From Nitrosotalea sp. (GTDB lineage: Archaea > Thermoproteota > Nitrososphaeria > Nitrososphaerales > Nitrosopumilaceae): a DNA stretch of 46,382 nt. The notes below the pieces were generated by a model. It was not told the DNA's origin and made no database searches. It was given only the letters and a program-made list of their open reading frames with translations. Shown here piece by piece: positions 32,804 to 41,643 of the stretch (positions within the stretch are counted from its first letter, which is position 1; every line of letters starts with the position of its first letter). The DNA is taken from contig JAJPEA010000001.1 of the NCBI GenBank assembly GCA_023252335.1, positions 1 to 46,382 of the forward strand. The letters run 5' to 3'. Made by a program: the position numbers and the translations under genes.

Positions 32804-33721
32804 ATGAAACCTTTTGTTCCAAAATTTGTCTGGTTTGATGGCAAAATAGTAAGAGATGAAGATGCAAAGGTTCCAGTCATGACTCATGCCATACATTATG
32901 GAACTTCGGTTTTTGAAGGGTTAAGAGGATATTGGAATTCCAAGAACTTGAATATCTTCAGATTGCAAGATCATATCAAGAGATTTAGAAATTCAGGCAA
33001 AGTATATTCAATCTCTCTTAGATTTACAGACAAAGAAATTGCCAATGCAATAATTCAGATTTGTAAAAAAAATAATGTTAAAGAATCATGCTATATACGA
33101 CCATTTTATTTTGTAGGCAAACATGGAATCAATCTCCACGTAACTGAAAAGACTCCAACACATGCGGCCATAGTCATGTTTCCTTTTGGAGAACTGTTTA
33201 ACAAAAATGGAATAAAAGTAGGTATATCTTCATGGAGACGAATTAACGACATCTCTACACCTCCACTTGCAAAGATGGGTGGAAACTATCTCAATTCCAT
33301 ACTAGCAACACAAGAATCAAAGAGAAATGGGTATGATGAAGCCATCTTGTTAGATCACCTAGGAAACATAAGCGAGGCCCCTGGTGAGAACATCTTTGTT
33401 GTAAGAAATGAAAAGTTACTAATACCTCCACTTAGTTCATCAGCGTTAGAGGGAATAACAAAAGATTCAGTAATCAAGATAGCAGAAGATCTTGGATATC
33501 AAATAATAGAGCGGGAAATTCCTAGAACAGAGATTTATTTTGCTGATGAAGTATTTCTGACAGGAACTGCAGCAGAAATAACTCCAGTTATTTCAGTAGA
33601 CAACAAGCAAGTAGGAGATGGCAAGGTAGGAAAGATTACAGGAGACATTAGAAAGATCTACTCAGATATTACCATGGGTAAAAATAAGAAATACTCAAAA
33701 TGGATAACATCGGTGTACTAG
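32804..33721 (+). CDS. ilvE: Branched-chain amino acid aminotransferase
   Basis: 305 residues, PLP fold type IV. HAIHYGTSVFEGLRGY, the PLP lysine K157 in LAKMGGNYLNS, and the GNISEAPGENIFVV segment are diagnostic; TGTAAEITPV forms the phosphate cup. It makes Val, Leu and Ile from 2-oxoacids with glutamate. The next gene starts 1 nt after the stop, so it is transcribed with the sugar-nucleotide genes, an unusual pairing. Its own substrate specificity is standard by sequence. Confidence 0.94.
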   Translation: MKPFVPKFVWFDGKIVRDEDAKVPVMTHAIHYGTSVFEGLRGYWNSKNLNIFRLQDHIKRFRNSGKVYSISLRFTDKEIANAIIQICKKNNVKESCYIRPFYFVGKHGINLHVTEKTPTHAAIVMFPFGELFNKNGIKVGISSWRRINDISTPPLAKMGGNYLNSILATQESKRNGYDEAILLDHLGNISEAPGENIFVVRNEKLLIPPLSSSALEGITKDSVIKIAEDLGYQIIEREIPRTEIYFADEVFLTGTAAEITPVISVDNKQVGDGKVGKITGDIRKIYSDITMGKNKKYSKWITSVY

Positions 33722-33722
33722 T

Positions 33723-34658
33723 ATGAAGATAGTTCAGATAGGTACTGGTGGTTTTGGAAAAAATCATGTAAGAATTCTTTCTCAACTTGGAGTTCTTTCA
33801 GCCATATGTGACATGAATACCTCTCGTGCAAAAGAAATGAGTGAAAAATATTCTGTAAATCACTATTCATCTCTAGATTCTCTCATGGATTCAGAAAAAT
33901 TTGATGCAGCATTTGTGTGTACACCTACTTCAACTCACTTTGATTTGGCAAAAAAACTCTTGGAACAAAAGAAAAATGTTTTTGTAGAAAAGCCAATGAC
34001 TTATCTATCCAATGAAGGAGAAGACCTTCTCAAATTAGCCAAGAAAAACAAGGTAATACTCACAAGTGGATACATAGAGCGATTCAATCCTGCTGTTTCA
34101 CTTGTCAAAGAATATGTCAAGACCAAAAAGTATGGAGAATTGATCATGCTTGAATTTCACAGAGAAAACAGGATGCCAAATCACATAAAAGATGTGGGAA
34201 TTATCTATGACACGTCAGTACACGATATTGATACTGCCATGTGGTTATTTGATGACGTGCCAGAAGTAGTATTTGCAAGATCTGGAAAAATAAGACATGA
34301 ACATGAAGATTTTGCAACAATCATGCTTGGTTTCAAAGATAACAGGGTTGCAATCATATCATCAAATTGGATTACTCCAATTCGTGTAAGGAAATTTAAT
34401 GCTGTATGTGGTGATGCCATAATTTCCTCTGATTTTATCACGCAAGAGGTAAAGATCGAAACTAGTTCAGGAGCAGAGATACCAAGAAAAGAGATGGAAG
34501 AGCCTTTGCTTTTAGAGATAAAGAATTTCATATCTGCAATAGAAGGAAAAGAGAACATCAGAGTAAGGGCAGAAGATGCTGTAAACACCACCAAAATTGC
34601 AGAAGCGGCACTTTTATCTAGCCAGAAAGGAACTCCAATTTATCTGAATTTAAAATGA
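33723..34658 (+). CDS. Gfo/Idh/MocA-family oxidoreductase, probably a sugar-nucleotide dehydrogenase
   Basis: 311 residues. N-terminal Rossmann domain IGTGGFGKNH, VCTPTSTHFD and FVEKPMT (E89-K90-P91, the catalytic Lys), then a central barrel-type domain with GYIERFNPAV and DTSVHDIDTAMWL carrying the catalytic His. Together with the acetyltransferase at 34931 it resembles the WlbA/WlbB pair that makes UDP-2,3-diacetamido sugars, in which the 3-oxidation of UDP-GlcNAcA is the first step. The aminotransferase (WlbC) is not nearby. Assignment is by context and family only. Confidence 0.82.
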   Translation: MKIVQIGTGGFGKNHVRILSQLGVLSAICDMNTSRAKEMSEKYSVNHYSSLDSLMDSEKFDAAFVCTPTSTHFDLAKKLLEQKKNVFVEKPMTYLSNEGEDLLKLAKKNKVILTSGYIERFNPAVSLVKEYVKTKKYGELIMLEFHRENRMPNHIKDVGIIYDTSVHDIDTAMWLFDDVPEVVFARSGKIRHEHEDFATIMLGFKDNRVAIISSNWITPIRVRKFNAVCGDAIISSDFITQEVKIETSSGAEIPRKEMEEPLLLEIKNFISAIEGKENIRVRAEDAVNTTKIAEAALLSSQKGTPIYLNLK

Positions 34659-34924
34659 ACAGAAAACTAATGGAAATTCTTGCATGTCCAATAGATAAGC
34701 ACTTTCCACTAGAGTTGGTAGAACTAATTTCAAAAGAAGAGATTATTTCAGAGGGCACAATATTTTGTTCAAAATGTTCCAGGTATTATCCAATAATAGA
34801 AGAGATTCCCATAATGTTGCCTGATGAATTGAGGGATAAAAACCAGGATATCGAATTCTTGAACAAGCACAAGAATACACTTCCTGACAAGATTGTTACA
34901 AAAGGCGTTCCATGGCACCTGTGA
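34655..34924 (+). CDS. Trm112-like zinc-binding small protein
   Basis: 89 residues; the first 60 match Trm112/YcaR proteins (LMEILACPIDK, FCSKCSRYYPIIEEIPIMLP) that stabilise tRNA, rRNA or protein methyltransferases in archaea. Cys11, Cys38 and Cys41 are present, but the canonical second Cys of CPxC is missing, with His16 nearby as a possible replacement. A Lys-rich C-terminal 30-residue tail is extra. The start overlaps the dehydrogenase stop by 4 nt. Its place between two sugar-nucleotide genes is unexplained; no methyltransferase gene is adjacent. Confidence 0.78.
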   Translation: MNRKLMEILACPIDKHFPLELVELISKEEIISEGTIFCSKCSRYYPIIEEIPIMLPDELRDKNQDIEFLNKHKNTLPDKIVTKGVPWHL

Positions 34925-34930
34925 TAAGAA

Positions 34931-35407
34931 ATGGTTACAAATTTTATTTCTGAGAAAGCCAAACTTGGAAAAAATGTGAGAATATGGCATTTTGCATATG
35001 TAGGAGATGATACAGAGATTGGAGACAATGTCAAGATTGGTTCACTTGCACATGTTGATTACAATGTAAAGATAGGAGAAAACACAATGATAGAGGGACT
35101 TGTCTACATACCACCACTTTCAAGAATTGGAAAAAATGTCTTCATAGGTCCAGCCGCATCTTTAACTAACGATCCCTACCCAGCGAGTAAAAAAATGATA
35201 GGAGTTATTATAGAAGACGGAGCAGTCATAGGCTCAAGAGCAGTCATAAAGGCAGGAGTCAAAATAGGAAAAAATAGTGTTGTAGCAATGGGAGCCGTGG
35301 TTACAAAGGATGTTCCACCTAATTGTGTAGTAGTTGGAGTTCCAGCCAAGGTCAAGTATTCAAGAGAAGAATACGACAAGAAAAAGATAACGTGGGAAAA
35401 CAGCTAG
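34931..35407 (+). CDS. Left-handed beta-helix (hexapeptide) acyltransferase, WlbB-like
   Basis: 158 residues, repeating hexapeptide strands from IGDNVKIGSLAHV to IGKNSVVAMGAVV, interrupted by the FIGPAASLTNDPYPAS loop typical of sugar-nucleotide N-acetyltransferases with a conserved Asn-Asp. The C terminus (VVVGVPAKV) caps the coil. With the Gfo/Idh gene it likely acetylates an amino sugar nucleotide for surface glycans. It overlaps the end of the membrane-protein gene on the other strand by 4 nt. Confidence 0.85.
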   Translation: MVTNFISEKAKLGKNVRIWHFAYVGDDTEIGDNVKIGSLAHVDYNVKIGENTMIEGLVYIPPLSRIGKNVFIGPAASLTNDPYPASKKMIGVIIEDGAVIGSRAVIKAGVKIGKNSVVAMGAVVTKDVPPNCVVVGVPAKVKYSREEYDKKKITWENS

Positions 35408-35637
35408 TGACGTATCTGTTTATGAAATATCCAATTCTTAACTTTTGACATTATCAAGATCCAAAGTGCTACAAGCGAAATTGCAATACCTGCTTTTACA
35501 ATAGAATCTAGTATGCCACCTAGATTGCCAAATCCCTGTATTGAAATGTGTGCAATGACTGGTACAATAAGTGCGCCTCCAGCAATTATCAATAACCACA
35601 TTACAAATACGTAGAAAAAAATTGGAGTACCCTTCAT
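35404..35637 (-). CDS. Small two-helix membrane protein, last gene of the GINS operon
   Basis: 77 residues; helices near 5-28 and 45-66, separated by a Gly-rich loop (GFGNLGGILD), with a basic C terminus (KVKNWIFHKQIRH). The start overlaps the glycosyltransferase stop by 4 nt, so it is probably translated with it. No family recognised. A partner of the adjacent membrane GlcNAc-1-P transferase is the most economical idea. Confidence 0.72.
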   Translation of the reverse strand: MKGTPIFFYVFVMWLLIIAGGALIVPVIAHISIQGFGNLGGILDSIVKAGIAISLVALWILIMSKVKNWIFHKQIRH

Positions 35638-36632
35638 AGCCTAATTTCCATCATGAAAGCTGTTATTATTGCAAGTGCTGCAGAAAATAATGCCAGCCTA
35701 AATATCACAAATCCTACTTGTTTTTCAGTAAGAGGTCCATTTGCCAAGATCAACCTCACAAGTGTCACTGGAGCAGATTTGTCAGTACTTGCCATCAACT
35801 TGAAATCTTCAGTGTGAACAACTGGACTTGCTTTTATTTGCCTATGTTCAACTATTCGTTTTACACTAGAAAGGAACAGAAAAGAGTTTATCACTGCAGG
35901 AAGCAATGCAATTGCTGCAACAATTTCAACATGACCTATGATAGACAATGCTCCATACATTGCTCCCAGAGTTAGTGCGCCAGAGTCTCCTGGAAATATT
36001 TTACTTGGAATTTTGTGATACTTGTAGAATGCCAACGACACAAACCCTAGAGGTAAACTTGCCAACGCAGTGTCATAATGATGTACAATGACCAGACAAA
36101 TAGTGAGTGCAAAACTTGCAATTGTCATAAATCCGCTTGCAACGCCATTTAGTACATCAATAGAGTTTACAGTATTTCCCATAACTGGAATGATAATAAC
36201 TACCAGTCCCAAATACAATTCTGGAATCTTGACTGAACCAAATAGTGGAAAGGCAAGATGTGGAGGAGTATACGCTCCAAGTAAGATAATAGGCAACGCA
36301 GAAGCTGCAAGAGCAAGCGGTTTGAACCACCCACCAAGTACTTTTCTATCATCGGCAAAGCCAACAAGAAAAGCAAGCGAAGTTGTAATGATAATTGCAA
36401 GTATATCAGTGGAAGCAAAAAAGGCATAGAGTGTAAGTTCAGAAGCAAGAATTCCTGCAAGAATTGATGGTCCGCCAGGACGGGCAACCATCGTTGCAAC
36501 TTCCTTGTTGTAATCTTTTACAACCATGTTTCTTTTTGTTAGTACTTTGATCAGACTTGGAGTAATCGCATAAACGGTAACAAATGCTATTGCTGAAATC
36601 AGTATTCCTATGATGGTTTTATCCAGCATCAT
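35634..36632 (-). CDS. UDP-GlcNAc (polyprenyl-phosphate) GlcNAc-1-P transferase family protein
   Basis: 332 residues, about ten helices; family GPT/MraY/AglH-type. Asp pair ADDRKVLGG (D94/D95), NTVNSIDVLNGVASG (Asn/Asp of the catalytic loop) and FPGDSGALTLGAM are the conserved cytosolic loops. It puts the first sugar-phosphate on dolichyl or polyprenyl phosphate for N-glycosylation. Which UDP-sugar it uses is not readable, although the neighbouring UDP-diacetamido sugar genes are compatible. It is tied to Hel308 by a 4-nt overlap. Confidence 0.88.
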   Translation of the reverse strand: MMLDKTIIGILISAIAFVTVYAITPSLIKVLTKRNMVVKDYNKEVATMVARPGGPSILAGILASELTLYAFFASTDILAIIITTSLAFLVGFADDRKVLGGWFKPLALAASALPIILLGAYTPPHLAFPLFGSVKIPELYLGLVVIIIPVMGNTVNSIDVLNGVASGFMTIASFALTICLVIVHHYDTALASLPLGFVSLAFYKYHKIPSKIFPGDSGALTLGAMYGALSIIGHVEIVAAIALLPAVINSFLFLSSVKRIVEHRQIKASPVVHTEDFKLMASTDKSAPVTLVRLILANGPLTEKQVGFVIFRLALFSAALAIITAFMMEIRL

Positions 36633-38752
36633 CTTATCTTTTTCAGGTGTGTCTTTATGTTTTCTGCAATAATTGGTCCTATCTTGTCTATTTTAGCTAG
36701 TTTTTCAACAGATATTGAAGCCAAATCCTCTCTAGTTTTTATGCCATTTTTGAAGAGTACCCTGGCTCTTACTCTTCCAATACCTTTTACTTGTACCAGA
36801 TCAACAAGTTCTTCTTTTATGCCATATGTCACCCTAGACCTTAGGAAATCAATCTCAGACAATATCGCGTCTTTTTTTTCTAGTTTTGCAATCTCATAAA
36901 GAGCATGGATTAACCAGTCTGCAGTGTCTACCATTCTATGCATATCACCAGATTCTATACCAAAATTATCAGACAGGAATATTTCGCTTGATTCATTTAT
37001 CCAAGCGTGTATTGCAAGAAGACTTCGGTTACAGTCGTATTCAGATATAGGTTCTATTAGTTGATCAGCGTAATTTTCAATCAAGGTACTCAGAAACTCG
37101 TAATCTTTATTTCGTAATGAAAACTTTGGAAAGAAATCCTCTGATATTGTAATCAAATGCAGCAGACCAAGAGTATGTCCTTTTTTTGTAATTAATTCCA
37201 AGGATTTTCTAAACAAAACTGCTGTAAGAGGATCGATATACAATGTGGAGGTTTTTTTGCCAAATTCTGTAGCAATATACCTATTTCCTTTTTGTTTTAC
37301 AAGTTCTTCTGATTCTAGATATCGTAAAGCTATCTGAATGTGGAATTTTATCGTGGTTTTTCTTTCTTGCGAACCAGAAAGGGTCTTTGAAAAGAATTCT
37401 ACAATGTCTTCTCCCTTGATACCAGGATTTGTTGATACAAAACTGAGAAGATGAATTCGTAATGCCTTGTCTCCTGTAAGTTTTGAAGAGATTGGTTCAG
37501 GCGTTCCGTTAATGTAATAATCAAAAATCTCATCGCTATTTGAATTGCCCACAATTATTGCCTCACCATATTTGTCATATTGCGGTCTGCCTGCACGGCC
37601 ACACAGTTGTTTATACTCCAATACACTGATTGGCTTGTTTACGCCATATTTTGCATCATATCTAGACACATTAGCAATAACCACTCTTCTTGCTGGAAGA
37701 TTTACTCCAGCAGCCAAGGTAGGTGTAGATGCCAAAATCTTTATTCTTTTGTTCCTAAATTCAGATTCAATTAGATCTCTGCAGTTTGGGTTAAGACCAG
37801 CATGATGAAACGCTACTCCATTTTTAACTAGACCTGCCAGTGTTTTAACAAGTTCAGTATGTTCATTATCATCCAAGATTTTTTGCGAGATTTCTCCCAA
37901 TGTTTTTTTCTCTTCACTGTTCAGAGTCTTTGATACAGCCTCTGATGCCTTTGTGGCAAGAGAGACAGAACGTGTCCTTGTTTCTGCAAATAAAATTGCC
38001 TGACCTCCATTATTTATAGAATCAAGTCCCAAGTCAACTGGCGGTCCCCTAATGCTTGTTTGAACTTCAAATTTTTTCCTGTCTTGCATGGTAACTATAC
38101 CTTGATCATAGACTCCTTCTGACAATGGTACTGGTCTCCACTCACTGTGAACTAGCTTACACTCTAACCAATCAGCAATCTCATCAGCATTAGTAACAGT
38201 AGCACTTAGAGCAAGTATTTGCGGTTTTTGTGGTAATAGTTTTAGCTTTGTAAGTACAATTTCAAGAGTCGGGCCTCTATCATCATCACCCAACAGATGT
38301 ACTTCGTCTGCTATTACAAGACTTATTTGATCTAACCACTCTGCACCTTGTCTTATGATAGAATCCATTTTTTCATTTGTCAGTACAAGAATATCGTTTT
38401 GGCCCAGGTTCTTGTCAGATATATCAAAATCACCGGTAGATATTTGGATCTTCAAATTTTTCCCAAGACCATCGGAACCAAGTTTTTTAAATTCATTGAA
38501 TTTTTCAGAAGCCAAGGCCTTTAGAGGACTGAGATAGATTATTTTTCCCCTCTTGTCAGAAACATGTTTTATTATTGCAAGAATAGCAAGCAATGTCTTG
38601 CCACTTGCTGTTGGAGCAGAGACCAAAATGCTTTTTCCTTCAAGCAATCCAGCTTTGACAGTCTTTTCCTGAGGAGGATATAGACTCACATAACCATTTT
38701 TTTGTAGAAATTCAATTGTAGTAGGAGGAATGTCTAACTGTTCTATTTTCAT
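36629..38752 (-). CDS. hel308: Ski2-like DNA helicase Hel308
   Basis: 707 residues. Q motif Q28, Walker A APTASGKT (46-53), DEVH box (149-152), motif III SATVTNADEIADWL, motif VI LCGRAGRPQYDKYG, then winged helix, ratchet helix and a C-terminal helix-hairpin-helix (VKGIGRVRARVLFKNGI ... IGPIIAENI). It acts at stalled replication forks, unwinding lagging-strand forks. 4-nt overlaps join it to mcm upstream and to the glycosyltransferase downstream. Complete, no frameshift. Confidence 0.94.
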   Translation of the reverse strand: MKIEQLDIPPTTIEFLQKNGYVSLYPPQEKTVKAGLLEGKSILVSAPTASGKTLLAILAIIKHVSDKRGKIIYLSPLKALASEKFNEFKKLGSDGLGKNLKIQISTGDFDISDKNLGQNDILVLTNEKMDSIIRQGAEWLDQISLVIADEVHLLGDDDRGPTLEIVLTKLKLLPQKPQILALSATVTNADEIADWLECKLVHSEWRPVPLSEGVYDQGIVTMQDRKKFEVQTSIRGPPVDLGLDSINNGGQAILFAETRTRSVSLATKASEAVSKTLNSEEKKTLGEISQKILDDNEHTELVKTLAGLVKNGVAFHHAGLNPNCRDLIESEFRNKRIKILASTPTLAAGVNLPARRVVIANVSRYDAKYGVNKPISVLEYKQLCGRAGRPQYDKYGEAIIVGNSNSDEIFDYYINGTPEPISSKLTGDKALRIHLLSFVSTNPGIKGEDIVEFFSKTLSGSQERKTTIKFHIQIALRYLESEELVKQKGNRYIATEFGKKTSTLYIDPLTAVLFRKSLELITKKGHTLGLLHLITISEDFFPKFSLRNKDYEFLSTLIENYADQLIEPISEYDCNRSLLAIHAWINESSEIFLSDNFGIESGDMHRMVDTADWLIHALYEIAKLEKKDAILSEIDFLRSRVTYGIKEELVDLVQVKGIGRVRARVLFKNGIKTREDLASISVEKLAKIDKIGPIIAENIKTHLKKIR

Positions 38753-40830
38753 ACTCGGTTATAATGACCAGGTTTGGATTCATAAATAGCTGACTCTCTT
38801 TGCAATTTTTTAAGATATTTTCTTGATTCATCTTCTGTAAATTTGCCAGTCTTGACAAGTTCTTTGACAAATGCTTTTTCCTCAACAGGTCTTTTTTCAT
38901 CGCCTTCAAGTGATTTCATAACATCCATGAATAGTTGCATCTTTGAGACCTCACTGTGAGGACGTCCTTGAAGAACTCCGAGATCAACTTTTCCCGTATT
39001 AACATCAACTCCTGCGTCTTGCAACATACTCTGCATAAGAAAGATTGCTCGTTCTGCATCTTCACCATCAACTTGTGTCTTCATCAATAATCTGGCTCTT
39101 GCGGTTGCCAATCTTACAAGTCCCTCTAATTGTCTGGGTGTTACAGTTATCATTCCTTCAGACTCTACATTTCTCATTGTCATATAATAATTTAGAATCA
39201 GATCTTCTGCTTCTGGAGTAAGATTTGGATCAAATCTCTTTGCATATGAAAGATATTTTGTAAGAATATCAACATCAACTAGAGACTTGGTATCGGTTCC
39301 TGATACTCTATGTAAATTCAATATGTGTCTTGCAATCCTTGTATCTCTTTCTTTTGATGGAATATCTCTAACAACAAAAATAAGATCAAAACGAGTTAAA
39401 AGTGGAACTGGCAGATTAACGTTTTCTGTAATGTTTTTGAAAGGATCATATTTTCCAAACATTGGGTTTGCAGCAGCCAAAATTGAAGTTCTAGCATTCA
39501 ATGTTGCAACAATTCCACCTTTTGCAATACTAACTGATTGTTGTTCCATTGTTTCGTGCAATGCACTTCTATCCTCAGGTTTCATTTTATCAAATTCATC
39601 TATACAGACAAGACCTTGATCACCCAAGACAACAGCGCCAGCCTCAAGCATCATTATACCGATTTTATCTCTTACAACTGCTGCTGTGAGTCCTGCTGCA
39701 GTAGAACCTCTACCAGATGTATAAAGTCCTCTTGGAGCAATTCTTGCACAAAATTTTAACATTTCACTTTTTGCAGTACCAGGATCACCTACCAGAAAGA
39801 CATTGATGTCACCACGAATTTTGGCACCATCAGCAAGAATTTTTTGAGTAGATCCTACAATTAGTAGTAAAATAGCTTCTTTGATTATATCATGTCCGCT
39901 CACATGTGGTGCAAATGAAGCAACTAGTCTATCGTAGATATCTGGATTTTTAACAAGTGATTTGATTATTCTTTCTTCATCAAGAGAAATTTCTTCTCGT
40001 TCAGTGCTTCTAGAAGTTTTATTTCCACGTCCACGATGAAATTCAATGTTATTTCCTTGAATTCTTAATCTATAGATGCCACTTTTTCCCCGCATAGAAG
40101 GTATGTGTTCTTGTTCAATTCTTACAATTCCTGTTAGTATGATACGATCTCCTGGTCTTGCATTATCAACCAAGTCTTGCAAGACTGTTACATCAAGATA
40201 ATGAGGTAGCTGACCCGGAGGTAAATCTTCTGGCAATTCTTGTAGTCTTACCATTTGAAAATCAATAAACTTGCTTTGTTCTGGATTTATCTCAAGATCT
40301 CTGTGGGTGCATTTTCCATTATCACATTTTAACGGCTCTTTGAATTCTAGACCTTTCTCTTGAATTCTCACTGTCTTGTGGTTATCAGGACAAAAGTAAA
40401 CTAGCTCTTTTGCAAGTGGCTTGATTTCAGAAGATCTAACAACCATACCAGATACACTAATTACTTTTCCAATAACCTCTGCATTTACTTCACGCAAGCT
40501 TCTTTGTGATGGATAGTTGGAAATTCTTACTCTAATATCATGACGAATTTTTTCTGCATATTGAGGAAATCTTTCTTTAAGGATATCTTTTATTGCACCA
40601 CCAAAGGCTCTGAGTATCTCATCAGGATCAGTAGTAAAGACAGATTCAATTTCAGGATATGAGACCAAATCATTATAATCAACTACTATGTATTGTGTTT
40701 TCTTTGCCATCATTTGATCTATCTCATCAACATATTTGTAAACATCAGATTTGTCTTTGAATTGACTCAGAAAATCTTTTACTTGATCTTGTAGTTTACT
40801 CTTGGAAATTGATTCAGGCTGGGCAGTCAT
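38749..40830 (-). CDS. mcm: Replicative helicase MCM
   Basis: 693 residues. N-terminal domain with a zinc-ribbon (CPDNH at 147-151, C169 and C174), OB fold and beta hairpin; AAA+ core with Walker A GDPGTAKS (348-355), Walker B CIDEFDKM (D411/E412), sensor 1 AAANP, arginine finger LTRFD; C-terminal winged helix. It is the hexameric helicase of the fork and works with GINS and Cdc45/RecJ. It overlaps the GINS gene by 4 nt. Single archaeal MCM, complete. Confidence 0.96.
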   Translation of the reverse strand: MTAQPESISKSKLQDQVKDFLSQFKDKSDVYKYVDEIDQMMAKKTQYIVVDYNDLVSYPEIESVFTTDPDEILRAFGGAIKDILKERFPQYAEKIRHDIRVRISNYPSQRSLREVNAEVIGKVISVSGMVVRSSEIKPLAKELVYFCPDNHKTVRIQEKGLEFKEPLKCDNGKCTHRDLEINPEQSKFIDFQMVRLQELPEDLPPGQLPHYLDVTVLQDLVDNARPGDRIILTGIVRIEQEHIPSMRGKSGIYRLRIQGNNIEFHRGRGNKTSRSTEREEISLDEERIIKSLVKNPDIYDRLVASFAPHVSGHDIIKEAILLLIVGSTQKILADGAKIRGDINVFLVGDPGTAKSEMLKFCARIAPRGLYTSGRGSTAAGLTAAVVRDKIGIMMLEAGAVVLGDQGLVCIDEFDKMKPEDRSALHETMEQQSVSIAKGGIVATLNARTSILAAANPMFGKYDPFKNITENVNLPVPLLTRFDLIFVVRDIPSKERDTRIARHILNLHRVSGTDTKSLVDVDILTKYLSYAKRFDPNLTPEAEDLILNYYMTMRNVESEGMITVTPRQLEGLVRLATARARLLMKTQVDGEDAERAIFLMQSMLQDAGVDVNTGKVDLGVLQGRPHSEVSKMQLFMDVMKSLEGDEKRPVEEKAFVKELVKTGKFTEDESRKYLKKLQRESAIYESKPGHYNRV

Positions 40831-41351
40831 TTTTTATCACCCATTATTTGTTGTTTAAATTCAGCACTGTTGTCATGAATATAATCAAACAAGGTTCTTT
40901 CTTCTATGGTCAACTTTTTTGCTAAATCATTAGTCATCTTGGATGAATCTGCCAATCGAATTATCTTTCCTTGTCGTTTACGAATAAGAGAATTCAAGAG
41001 ACTTTCTATTTTATCACGATCTTCTTGTGGAAGTCTACGTGTAAACGAATTCACTTTGATGTAAAAGTCAAGATCTAATGTAGAAAGATCAAAATCGCCT
41101 TGTACATTTTCTTTCATAACTGCCTGCTTTAATGCCACAATCATATCGGTGTCTTGCACCTCAACCAATTTTTCTGAAGATAACACTTCAGCTATCCATC
41201 TGGATATACTCAACATATCACCCTGTTTGGCCTCTACTGATGTCAAGGGCGCATCTATTTTCAGATCGTGTGTAAAATTGACTTTGACATCCTGTAGGCG
41301 ATATCCTATGCTATGTATCTGTATGAGTTCTGAAATGTGCAATTTACTCAA
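40827..41351 (-). CDS. GINS complex subunit, Gins23-like domain order
   Basis: 174 residues. A small N-terminal beta domain (VKVNFTHDLKIDAPLTSVEA-type) precedes the helical domain that ends with LRKRQGKIIRLADS-like helices, so the B domain comes before the A domain as in Gins23, the order opposite to Gins51. It starts with TTG directly after a strong Shine-Dalgarno sequence (AAAGGAGGAT, minus strand). In Sulfolobus gins23 also precedes mcm. I am confident of GINS, moderately of the 23 type. Confidence 0.82.
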   Translation of the reverse strand: MSKLHISELIQIHSIGYRLQDVKVNFTHDLKIDAPLTSVEAKQGDMLSISRWIAEVLSSEKLVEVQDTDMIVALKQAVMKENVQGDFDLSTLDLDFYIKVNSFTRRLPQEDRDKIESLLNSLIRKRQGKIIRLADSSKMTNDLAKKLTIEERTLFDYIHDNSAEFKQQIMGDKK

Positions 41352-41361
41352 TCCTCCTTTG
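41352..41361 (-). promoter_or_regulatory. Strong Shine-Dalgarno before the GINS TTG start
   Basis: Minus strand AAAGGAGGAT (about 41352-41361), ending immediately before TTG 41351 and complementary to the 16S rRNA 3' end. It fixes the TTG start and shows that this operon is translated from a leadered message, in contrast to most neighbours. Confidence 0.6.
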
Positions 41362-41612
41362 AGCCACTAAAGGGATCGATCGATCAATTCTGTTAACCAT
41401 TTTGTGCGATCATTTGATCTAGAGTCCATCTGTACAAATTTGTTCCTGTAATAACTAAAATATGCATCCTCTCATTTAACATGAAATCTCAAGTCACCAT
41501 TCCCAACAATTGGCTTTTTTTTCAACCATAATAACAATCGGTTATAATAGTAACACCCTGATGATGTCCCTTTAAGCATATGACAGTAATTTACATAATT
41601 TCTTAAACTTAA
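41362..41612. promoter_or_regulatory. Divergent promoter region between GINS and rfcS
   Basis: About 250 bases with no gene. It contains GATCGATCGATC (about 41373-41384), another GATC pair at 41408-41418, and A/T-rich runs. The overlapping long antisense frames here have no coding character. The GINS TATA box is not evident. Confidence 0.35.
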
Positions 41613-41620
41613 TTTTATTA
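41613..41620 (+). promoter_or_regulatory. TATA box of rfcS
   Basis: TTTTATTA with 23 nt to ATG 41644 (leaderless). Confidence 0.5.
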
Positions 41621-41643
41621 GTAAGTGAAAGACGTATGTCCCT

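Noticed and set aside
32804..33721. ilvE as the missing aminotransferase (WlbC role) of the sugar pathway
   Set aside because: It is a fold-type IV branched-chain enzyme; WlbC is a DegT-type fold I enzyme.
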